The notes below the pieces were generated by a model. It worked only from the letters and a program-made list of their open reading frames with translations. It had not been told where the DNA came from and made no database searches. 64,000 nt of DNA. Origin: Oscheius sp. JU75. Lineage: Eukaryota; Nematoda; Chromadorea; Rhabditida; Rhabditidae. Shown in pieces: positions 1 to 9,308 of the stretch. The translations under genes and the position numbers were made by a program. The number at the start of each line of letters is the position of its first letter. Position 1 is the first letter of the stretch. The stretch lies in contig JASJZC010000007.1 of assembly GCA_037178855.1 (NCBI GenBank), positions 9,548,001 through 9,612,000 on the forward strand. Direction: 5' to 3'.

Positions 1-314
1 TTACCTTCCTTCCGCATTCCACCTCCACTGTGTCTCGACATTCGTTCATAAAGTTTCTGGTCATCTTCTCGCACTTCCAAACATCCGAGTTATCCGTCCA
101 GACGGTCATACCTACGAGTGGATCGTCACAGCCTGTAATTTTGTGCTGTGAGCAGGATTTAGATAACACAAACCAGAGCAGGAAAGATCAGCTAGACAAG
201 CGAGAGCAAGTGATGAAACTCCAATCAACAGACGGATCATTCGAAGTGAAACTGTCTGAGAGAAAGATGAAAATTGAGATTAACCCCCAACTAGTTCCAC
301 ATCTCGATGACTAA
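1..314 (+). CDS. 3' end of an unrecognised gene cut by the window edge
   Basis: The frame starting at base 3 stays open to a TAA at 312-314. The last ~25 residues are rich in charged and hydrophobic residues (FEVKLSERKMKIEINPQL), as expected for a real C-terminus. No ATG lies near the start, so this is probably a terminal exon whose upstream exons lie outside the window. I recognise no domain. No AATAAA is visible just downstream, which weakens the call. Confidence 0.35.
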   Translation, partial: TFLPHSTSTVSRHSFIKFLVIFSHFQTSELSVQTVIPTSGSSQPVILCCEQDLDNTNQSRKDQLDKREQVMKLQSTDGSFEVKLSERKMKIEINPQLVPHLDD

Positions 315-704
315 TCAAGTCACAAAGTGCTCCCAGTGTTCTCTCTTTGTTTAACGTAGGGTCAAAGTTCCGATGAGAGACGAGCAGCAAATAGCAGCAC
401 AGTCCAACAATCTATTTTGTTGGCTGGCGATGGAGCTCACAAAGAAAGTCTGCTGAGTCTGATCAGAGTTTGGTAGAACACAAACTCTTTTTAGTTCAAG
501 ATAGGAATTTACCAGGATAATCTCTGAAAGCTGCCTAAAGTACTACCTGACTTGAAATATGTGAAGCTTCTGCCCCCGTGCTGTCTCACGCCGGGAAATG
601 AGAAAATAGATTCGGCTCCACATACATTTTTTCACTTCCAACGTTTTTTGGAATTGCAAAGCGTTTTTTTGCCTCCGAAATATACAATTTTTGAAAGCTC
701 CCTT

Positions 705-1055
705 AAGTGGGGTGAGACAGTATGGGTGCGACAGTTCCAAGTAATCAAATATTGGTACAGGCTGCGTCTAAAGCAACTTAAGGATAAGCCACGGAAGAAG
801 TCTATCCAGGACGGTTAGTAAAAACTTTACCGGGTACCTCACAATTCAATATGATCCCAAGGTGGTGAGGCGGTACGGATACGACAACCAATTCATTAAA
901 ATTCGGTACAGGAAGCGCTTGAATTAACTTAAAGGTATTTATAGGAAGAAATCTATCCAGGACGTTCAGTAGAGACTATAGTGATTACCTCACGATCCAA
1001 CCAGGATGATTAGACGGTACGGGTGCTACAACCAAATCATCCGACTACATTTTCT
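705..1055. repeat. Diverged tandem repeat, ~150-bp period, about 2.2 copies
   Basis: Unit 1 begins near 711 with a ggtgagacagtatgggtg core, unit 2 near 864 with ggtgaggcggtacggata, and a partial unit 3 near 1010 with attagacggtacgggtg. Each unit carries a later block reading aagaa-tctatccaggacg-ttagta followed by tacctcac. Spacings are about 153 and 147 bp. The copies have clearly diverged. No coding frame is shared between units. Confidence 0.6.
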
Positions 1056-1472
1056 TCTCATCCCGCATTCACTAGACACATCTGGTATTTTTTTCTCAAT
1101 TCCTGTGCAGAAGTGTGACAAAGCCACACATCTTTCCTCCCTCTCGACCTGATAACAGCTCTGTTTGCTTGTCTTGCAGAGATAAAAGTGTATCTAGCTT
1201 CCACATCTGCTGACGAATTTGTAAGCGATAGCGGCGTCAGTCAGTGTTCATACGAGGCGGGCCTCTTCAAAAGTCGAGAAATGGAAAGATCACTGGCTGG
1301 TGATTGTTGCGCCCGTGACGAACGTTGTCTGTGTATTTTGTCAGACTTTGTTCTCTGAGATTTGCAGAGTGGTCACTGCACAAGGTACATTGGATTTAGG
1401 ACACAAACTTTCTCTTCAACCAGTTTGCAGATTTAATCTGCATTTCGAGTACGGAATCAAGATGGGCATATC

Positions 1473-1809
1473 ATGAAACAGATGCTTCTTTTAATTGCCG
1501 CTCTATTGTTTATCCCTCCAGTATTTTCGGATACTTGTGGATGGGATCTGGAGTCAAAAGTATGGTGATTTTATAGCTCTGACCCCCTTTTCAGTCTGAT
1601 CTGGAGGTCGCCATTCAAAGCCGCAAACCAGTCGAGAAAAATCTTGTAAAGATTGAGGTAAGGGTATATGTTTATTAAGCAGATTTGTACTCACAAACAA
1701 ATAGAAATCGGAACTTTTATATAGTTTTGCCCTGCAGGAATGGGATGTGGGTGATTTGGAGCAACTGCACGACAGTCGGCTTTTCAAGCTTTGGAATAAT
1801 GACTCCTGA
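1473..1809 (+). CDS. Small secreted protein, ~73 aa, three exons
   Basis: Exons 1473-1559, 1595-1657 and 1738-1809, all phase 0, separated by introns of 35 and 80 nt with GT...TTTTCAG and GT...CTGCAG borders. The protein begins with a clear signal peptide (MKQMLLLIAALLFIPPVFS, cleavage before DTCGW). It continues into a short acidic mature region of ~54 residues with one Cys and several Trp (DTCGWDLE, EEWDVGDL, FKLWNND). It ends at a TGA, and AATAAA follows at 1842-1847. I chose this ATG because the ATG ten bases upstream reads into a stop at once. I recognise no family. A secreted peptide or effector-like protein is an inference from size and signal peptide only. It is convergent with the lyase gene, 60 bp from its stop. 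Confidence 0.7.
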
Positions 1810-1841
1810 TATGTCTCAGAGACCGGTGTGTTAATGTATCG

Positions 1842-1847
1842 AATAAA
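1842..1847 (+). terminator. AATAAA polyadenylation signal
   Basis: Exact AATAAA 33 bp after the stop codon of the small secreted protein gene. Confidence 0.55.
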
Positions 1848-1868
1848 TTATTGTCTTCGCTCCAAAGT

Positions 1869-3864
1869 TTACGGCTTCGCGTAGCAGGCATCCAAATAAG
1901 TGTGGGCAAATTCTTCGACGATAGATCGGTCCGGGATCTTTTGCGACATTCCGTAGAAGGCTGCCTGAACCTTTTAGCATATTTTGGCTTAAAAATGACT
2001 CGTACCGTTCCTTCGAGACACTTATTAGGTGTGGCGACAATTTCTTTAACAACCTGACGAGAATCTTCCAAAAAGGCTTCAATGACTCCTTTCTGAGTGT
2101 GGAGAGGGGTCAACATGATGTGCACTCTAAATTCATCATTTCTAATTTGAGAACACGTGCAGCCCTACCCAGATGGGAACTGTAGCCCCGAAAGTTGCCA
2201 ATCGCGTTCTCCCATCATGTGGTGATAGCGATTGATGTCGATGACATCACTTGACCAAGAGATGATACAGACATCGTCTTCTCCCTGCAGGCGAAGCTCG
2301 GGAATCTGCTTGATTCTGGAACGTGATGCGGTTCTCTCTCGTATCTTTATAGCCTTACCCAGTGCGGAGCTGCTTGCAGACCTGCTGAACAGCCACAGCA
2401 TGCTCCGTGTACTTATCTGTTCCATGGTAGTGCAGTGCGGCCCAGCAGAGGGCAATGTTCGATCCGGAACGGCTTCCTTCCAGCGTGGAGGAAGCATAGA
2501 TGCCGCCCTGCCAATCAGCATCGCAGAAGTACTGATTGTGGAGGTATTCTCGGTTCTTGTACAAAACTACTGAAGATCCTTTTGGGGCAAGGCCATACTG
2601 AATCGGTCGTAAAGATAGCGAGAACAATGGAAATTACCTTGTGGGTATCAGCGGACATTGAGCTCACTCCAGGCACACGGAAATCGAAATTATAGGTTCC
2701 TGGAAGGAACGGAAGAAGGAAACCGCCGAGACAGGCGTCCACATGAACGGGAACGTCGAATTTCAGTCCAAGCTGGCCGATGCTTTCAATATCATCTACC
2801 GTTCCGAAGGGAAAGTTGGGAGCGGAGCCAACGAGCTAAAGTATTGTATTCATTATGTTTTGATGTAAGAACATACCATGCAAGTATTGCTATTAATAGC
2901 TCTCCTCATTTTGCGAATGTCCACTTTGTAGGTCTTCTTGTCCACGGGGATCTTGTGGACAATGATGCGGAAAACTTCAGCAGCCTTGGTGAAAGCAGCA
3001 TGAGCAGATGATGGGATGATCATCTCAGGGAAGAGAATTCCCTTTTTCATGGCACGATTTCTGTGAGCCAGACAAGCCATGAGAATCGACATGGTTCCTC
3101 CAGTAGTCATCTGAAACAGTCATAGATTGGAGGTATATTTTGTGACTCACAGATCCACAGGTCTCCATATCACCTCCCAAAAGAGTAGCACACATTCTGA
3201 TGACCTCAGCCTCCATCTTTCTGATTCCTGGGAACAGTTTGGGCCACAGAGGATTGGCCCAGGCGTAGTTGATCAGGACCTCACTGTACATCTTCATCTC
3301 CTCGTCGTCGTTCTCCATACTGAAAGCAGCTCCAGAAACGCGGCCATCCTTGTATTTTGGGCCTTCTAAAGTATTTTATAATAGTTTGTTCCAAAAGTTG
3401 GCTTACGCATAGCCTCATATGTAGCAGCCAACTTCATAACCTCGTCAGCTGTACGTCCCTTATTGGGCAGAGCCATGTGCCAGAGATTGGTGTCATCTGT
3501 GGCATTGAGCATTTGTACCTGGTTAACAAAAACCTTGTCCTTCTCGCTCTTAAAAACTTTTGCTATACTGTGGACTCTTTGGGACTTGCTTGGATATAGT
3601 TTCTGACAGGCGGGAAAGCTTTGACAACCTTGAAGAAATTGGCCTTCAGACGCTTGTAAATGCCTGAACAATGGGTTAGATAGACGAAAAGTAGTCTCTA
3701 CCTTGATCATCACTGTGCATGTGCCATAGCTTTGAAAGAATCCATGTGGAGCTGACAGCCACGAGGGCAATAGTTACTGGATCGTAATGTTCTAATCGTT
3801 GATGAAGCATGGCGTGGACATCATTCACGATGTCTTTGACAAAATGTAGTCGACTGAGGGACAT
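1869..3864 (-). CDS. spl-1: Sphingosine-1-phosphate lyase, complete, ten exons
   Basis: PLP-dependent ER enzyme that irreversibly cleaves sphingosine-1-phosphate to phosphoethanolamine and hexadecenal, the exit step of sphingolipid catabolism. Exons (high to low): 3864-3702, 3663-3569, 3518-3407, 3365-3151, 3110-2877, 2835-2638, 2597-2359, 2315-2169, 2126-2006, 1964-1869. All junctions are in phase and the introns are 36-50 nt. In order it has an N-terminal hydrophobic anchor ([14 protein letters not shown]), the cofactor-binding core ([25 protein letters not shown]), the Schiff-base lysine in ADTHK just before YGLAPKGSS, the [18 protein letters not shown] block, and a typical C-terminus (PDRSIVEEF, ending YAKP). 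Length (~520 aa) is close to animal lyases, with a somewhat short linker after the anchor. The exon 2/3 junction (KEST/VQML) is the least certain. A TATAAAAG lies 92 bp upstream. Confidence 0.95.
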
Positions 3865-3955
3865 CTACAATACAGTGATTAACAAAAGAATGGTGGAAAT
3901 TGGAGAGAAGGGGGCGGGAGCGCTAAGCATAGAGCGAAAAATGGTGTCAGTTGGG

Positions 3956-3963
3956 CTTTTATA
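3956..3963 (-). promoter_or_regulatory. TATA-like box of the lyase gene
   Basis: TATAAAAG on the minus strand, 92 bp upstream of the lyase ATG. The distance fits a short 5' leader. There is no experimental support. Confidence 0.4.
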
Positions 3964-4059
3964 AACGCATTCTGATAAGACCCCCGTGTGGAGCTTGCTC
4001 GTCTCAGACAACACCGATCTTTTGCGTCACAGTTCTTCCAGGCCACCGCTAGGGGAGGA

Positions 4060-5990
4060 GTCAGGGAGACAGGCAGACATGAAGACAGAAAGACACAGAA
4101 ACAGAGAGATAGAGAGACAGAAGCTTTGCACAGAAGAGAACTATGAACTGTTTGGCGATCCTATGACTCAAGACCTTGGTCAAAAGTCAAACGTGCCACA
4201 ACTGCACCTACTGTGTTTACCTACGCAAGAGATATTTATATACTGTACGCGAAATCTTTTAGCCAACAGGTCGCGGATCAGGATGCGACCACTACAATAC
4301 CGCCATGTAATGACGATCGCTAAAAGAGATCAGACTGGAGACAGAAAAAAGGAGAGCGCTACGTTTTCCCACCAAAATATACTATCAGCCAATTTTATAG
4401 CAAAAGACCTCGCATTCTTCTACGAATAGAGCGTGAGAAGCGTTAGCGGATGGGATCCGTCGAAAAGTTCCTCAGTTAAACGGTTCAATAGCATCATCGG
4501 TGGCGATCTGTTTTGTCCCGCTTTGGGGGGTCAAACTCTAGGTCAATTTCTAGTCCTGGAGTTTCTAGTCTAGTCGGTCACAAAGTCCAAACCCTTTAAC
4601 CTGTTAACCCATGACGTGATGAACAATGATCATTTCGTCTGTGAGCGCTCCTTTTTCCACCCGTCCTACTCGCAAACCGGGCGGTCATCCAAATCATCAT
4701 CGTCGCCACGATGGATATCATTAATCGTGGCCAGTAAACGACTTTCCACCAAAAAGGGCTGATCAGCATCAGTTTTGCAAATTTTTTGCTCAGGAGTGAA
4801 AGAGGTAGACTAGAAAAAGCGAACTACATCTATGTGCCTAATCAGTAAAATTCAGGTTATCTAGGTTTTTATAGCATGCTCTCAGGCTACACAATAAACG
4901 TGCTCAGACTACATGCAATGTTTTTTCTACAGGAAAGTAGTGAAACAAGGCGGAAGGAGCTACTTGTCACTATCCCCATAAACACAAAAATCATAGGACC
5001 TAATCGGCCCAATAACAACGCTGTTTGCTGGCTTTTCAAACTACGCACAGTGGCGTGGCAAGCTCAAAGACTACCGCGTGAAACTTTTTGGACCTGTATT
5101 CGAATTAGACTGTTCGCCAAACCCGTTGAATACAGCAGAGATTCGCACAAAGTTGGTTATAATTATGTACGGAAAGCCCAAGTTTTCGGAAGTTTACGCG
5201 ATTTTTGTCCGAAGACTTGGGTTTCTTATTATGAGTACTTATCGCAATGTACTTCGTAACTGATTTTCCAAGACCGAACAACCATGCATGGCTATCTCTA
5301 TGAAACGTTCCAAAAATAGCTGATTAGGGAAGAAAAGGGACTGGTACCACAATCGAAAGTGTTCAAAGTTCTAAACCTACAGGTATTTCATGGTCTTCGA
5401 ATTTTTAGGCCTCTTTTAGACATGTTTTTTCAAAGATTGTCCTTTAGACTACTTGCTCAAGAAATAATTGCAGAAGGAACTGGCGTTGTGAGGAAAACAG
5501 AATCTTAAAAAATCCAAAAAATTTGTGTTTGCAGAGCTGTCGTATTGGGAATCTGTGAGTCATATGGTCGAAAGACCTTACATCGGTAAATTCTGAAGCC
5601 CCAAGAGAAGATTTGAACAAACTGCATAAAACTAACTCTTTTTTGGCCTTCTAACGTCTTTCGAAAAGATTCTAGCCGAAGGAAGTCACGCAATCAGTTT
5701 ACAGATCAGAAGTCACTGATAAGTTTAGGTCGAAAACCACCCTCGTCGGTCAACCCATCCGTCCCTGTCAAAGATTCGTATTGTTTGCAAAGGAGCGAAA
5801 GTTGGATCACAGATCACCAAGTTGCATCCAAAATCAGCGTTCTCTATCTGGTCTCTCTATCAACTTTAATTACAGCGAGACGGTTCATGTTCCGCGCATA
5901 TACACTAGCATCATCTGTGGAAATGGGGGAGTCAAAACACAGGTAAAGATCGTTCCCGTGTTGTGCTTCCGTCTGTGAAACTGATGCAGA
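4060..5990. other. Intergenic, no supportable gene
   Basis: A GACAGA-type simple repeat occupies about 4065-4130. The rest is unique-looking sequence. Two open frames of 127-147 codons exist here, but neither has splice structure, a domain or a believable composition. Confidence 0.5.
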
Positions 5991-6017
5991 ATCTTGGCCT
6001 CTCGCCGCAAAGCGTCA

Positions 6018-6565
6018 TCAGAGCTGAACTGTCTTAAAATTGTGATTCGGGTGAACTCCCCAGCCATTCACGTGATGCTTTTTTTCCCGAGAAGTGCAAC
6101 ACTGATATGTCTGGGTCAAAGACTCTTACCGTTTCGCGAACAAGCTGTCCCGACTTCAAAATGGGGTTGTAGTTGCTGCAGTTACCGTAGTAGACATCCT
6201 CCTCGAAGACCATATCTGAAAGTGAACTCTGTTGGCTTGGGCGTGATTTCAGAAGGCCATCTGTCCTTAACCTTTATGCCCCCCAACAAGGGATCGGTCA
6301 CCTAAGTAACCGGCATCCGGAGGCTTATTATCGAAAGCCGTAATCCGGCATATGCACAATTAGGTGGATCAGAAGAACAGAGGATGAAGGCCAATGAACG
6401 GGAAGCCTCTTGAAACAGGAAAAGGCTTGGATGACTAATTTGGAATGGATTTTCAATTATATTTGCCTTCCATTTTGCGGAATCGATCGTTGCTATATAT
6501 CTAAGTCGTAACTTGGTAGTACCGAATTTAATGAAAAGGGGTAGTAGGGAGAACGAGAAGCCCAT
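6018..6565 (-). CDS. Fragmentary small gene, structure uncertain
   Basis: Best supported pieces: an exon ending at 6257 that reads PPDAGYLGDRSLVGGHK, then GT...TTTCAG, then DMVFEEDVYYGN and NPILKSGQLVRET (exon 6213-6130, codon split G/AT), then a short last exon TVQL-stop at 6032-6018. An upstream ATG at 6565 opens a hydrophobic leader (MGFSFSLLPLFIKFG) that could be a signal peptide. I could not connect it in one unambiguous frame. The protein would be small and is not recognised. The polar, acidic, single-Cys middle is unlike random translation. Treat it as a probable gene with an unresolved 5' half. Confidence 0.4.
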
Positions 6566-6719
6566 TGTAGTGGGATTCGAAAATTGCTATCCGTTTAATT
6601 AGCGTGTTAAGATGATAATTTCAGTGAATTATTCTAAAAGTTACAAAAAACAAAAAACTCTCTCCGGGAAGAGAGAGTCTCTTGTACATGGCTCCTAAAA
6701 ACTGTATCCTCTAAAGAAA

Positions 6720-6852
6720 TAGGGTCAGAGAGACAGAGAGACAGAAAGGGATGGAGAAAGAGAGACAGAGAAAACAAAGTTACGGAGAGACAGGGAGACT
6801 GACAGAAACAAAGAGACAGAGGGAGAAGAAAAAGGATAGAAAGATAGACTGA
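6720..6852. repeat. GACAGA/GAGACAGA imperfect microsatellite
   Basis: Runs of agagacagag and gagagacagggagactgacaga interrupted by unrelated bases. It is one of many such tracts across the window, on both strands. Confidence 0.75.
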
Positions 6853-7031
6853 GACATTCTCCCTTGACCAATTACTTTTTAGCCTTGAAGAGCCTTTGAA
6901 CCTTCAACTGCTATCAACTCCCCGTCTTTCTCAAGTCTTCTTTCATGATGTTGCACTCTCGGTAAAGGAAGGAACAACAAATCTTTGTTGCGTTTTAGAT
7001 CTTTTGTTTTGGAAGAGGCAGTGGAATGATG

Positions 7032-7037
7032 TTTATT
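7032..7037 (-). terminator. AATAAA polyadenylation signal
   Basis: AATAAA on the minus strand, 8 bp after the stop codon of the thyroglobulin/Kunitz/lustrin gene. Confidence 0.6.
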
Positions 7038-7044
7038 ATGTCCA

Positions 7045-8700
7045 TTACTGACAACAATGAGCGAAGGGGTCTGACTGAACACAACGATAACCGTGAGGGC
7101 AGAAATGATCATCGCAAGCCTTCCCCAGAAGAGTGTCACTCTTGCCATCACGTCGACGGACCTGGGCGGGCTTTCCTCTTGGGCAGCTGGGTCGGTAGGC
7201 ATTTGCGTATTTGGCTGAAAAAGTTTTGAATATTAAACAATTAAAGATTACTTTCGGTGGCTTGTGGACAGCAGAAGCCGAAAAATGGACCCATTACGCA
7301 AGTGTAGTCATTTGGACATGCCTGGGTATCGTGTCTGCTAGGAGCGTCGGCTTAAAATTTTGGTCAGCTTCGATACATAAAACTTACGTAGCGACCCTCC
7401 ACACACTACAAATTTTCCATTTTTGTTCTTTGCAGGCGTAGCCAGTCCCGAGCAAGCTACGAAATCGTCTGAAACAAGAATTAGCTTGCTCTTTTTGAGG
7501 CATACTCAGGAGACACGTGGCCTCGCAGTCCAATCTCGTATAGAAACGGTTATCATTTCCGCCACACCCCTTGTGCTCAAAGGCAAGGCAGTCGAAGGTG
7601 GTATGATCGAAATAGTACGAAAAACTTTAGTTTTTGTTATATGAAACGTAGCTTACCATAACTTTAGAGTCTTTGGAGTTACAAGCGTGGCCAGGATCTC
7701 GATCGAGACGACAATAATCACGTCCAACTGGAAGGACTTGGCCATCTTTACTGGTAGATACAGAAGTAGAGACAACGCCTAAAGATTTCGTCTAAAGATT
7801 CGTTATGTTTTGGTCAAACTGGACAAATTTTTAAGGCTTGTATGTCACCTAAAACTATTTCGAAAATGTCAGATGCTTTTTTTCATACTACCCGTAGTCT
7901 ATTATATAAATGGCCAATTTTAAGGGCATCTTGCGAAATGGACACAAGTTGACTGACAGACAAAAAGATAGAAAGCCACATTGCTTGCAGATTCGTCAAA
8001 ACTATGCAGGTTCCAAGTTGTAAACTAAAACTATACACTTTTCAGTAACTTTTCAGGGTTCGAAACTTATCTTTATCATCACAGCGTAGAATAAAGTTGC
8101 CTTCCCTCTTCTTTTTCGTGCCAGCAATCTCTTTGCCACTTTGAGGATCCACACAGAAGCAGAACTCCCCAGTACATTGGAGCTTTTCAAAATCTCCCAT
8201 CTCCCGGTCACATCTGGGAATGAAAGAGTTCTTCTCGGGCTCTCCATTAGCAAATTGAGTCTTCAAGTAGTTATGACATTCTAAAGTAATGATTTTATTG
8301 AGAAAGATAGCTCTTTACGTGAGCACTGAGGAGCTTTTTTGTTGTCCTCGGTTCTTGTCCCTTCAGCCGCAGCTCCATTTCGTGCATCGACACAAAAACA
8401 TCCACTGTCGCATTGAACAGTCTCGTAGTACCCGGCAGCGGTGCACTTGTACGCATGTTCGTTGTTTAGAACGCAGGGTCCGTTCAAGGGTATGCTAAAT
8501 AAAAGCTTGCCAAAAAGCTTGCCAAAAACGAGTCATGAACACTGGTCAACCCGTAGCGTCTCGGCACGGTCCCACCATACTGTCTCGTCAGGAAGGCATC
8601 TATATCATCACGATTGATGTTATCATCACGTTCAGGCTCAGCAGCTATGCGAATCTTACCCGACGTTTGATATACCGTAGCCTCCTCCCGTTTGGAACAT
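7045..8700 (-). CDS. Multi-module inhibitor-like secreted protein: 2x thyroglobulin-1, Kunitz, 2x lustrin-Cys
   Basis: Read high to low. A charged lead-in (from about 8700, EPERDDNINRDDIDAFLTRQ) joins at 8493 (split G codon) to a first thyroglobulin type-1 repeat (GPCVLNNEHAYKC, QCDSGCFCVD). Next comes a second repeat from 8280 (PRCDREMGDFEKLQC, FCFCVDPQSG), then a Kunitz domain (exon 7778-7657 with YCRLDRDPGHAC, then FEHKGCGGNDNRF and DCEATC). Two lustrin-type cysteine modules follow (ACPNDYTC...FGFCCP; ACDDHFCPHGYRC...HCCQ). The stop is TAA at 7047-7045. Kunitz and thyroglobulin-1 domains commonly inhibit serine and cysteine proteases. Nematodes use such mosaic proteins in cuticle and secretions; that role here is inference. 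Oddities: both thyroglobulin repeats have CFCV where CWCV is usual, and the intron inside the Kunitz domain (7656-7625) joins one base out of phase at a T5 run. The N-terminus and signal peptide are not resolved. Confidence 0.85.
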
Positions 8701-9308
8701 CCTCGCCCATACCGTCATCTCGGTTACTAACTGAATACTATTCCCTAAGATCTTAAATGCTAAAGCCTGCTCACATGTACCATCTCAGCTTTTTTCGTCT
8801 ATAGAGTCTTAACCGAACCTATCTGCTCAGCCGCCCTTCCCATGCTTGTTTGTAGTTGAGTCGGACAGAGTTCGTGAAAATCTTATCACAAAAATCTCTG
8901 TCCTGATATGCGCGTGCAAAATGCAAGGGACAAAGAGTGTTCTGACATCAAACTCACTTTATAAGGCTCCCAAACTGCGACTTGGGGACAATAGCTGTGG
9001 CTCCTGTCACAAGAAGCAAGAAGAACATTGTGTGACACAATAGAATCGATGCTGTTACAATATGGAACTTGTCCCGGCGCTCGAATCAAAAAGCAGCTGG
9101 TCAAAAAAGTTTTGACAAGGAACACTGGGGACGGGGATCGTGTAGACACTGTCGATCAATTTCGAGACACTTTGATACAGATCGCAGTCCTTACAAGGTT
9201 ATAGACGGTTCCGGTTTTCTCAGATTTCCTCAATAATCTCTTTCTGTCAGGATACCTGTATTCCAGCCGATCTTGACCGCAATCTCAACGACCTTGACGC
9301 AGTCTACT

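Noticed and set aside
3986..4429. 147-codon open frame downstream of the lyase promoter
   Set aside because: Part of it is a translated GACAGA repeat (KTERHRNREIERQ); no splice context, no domain.
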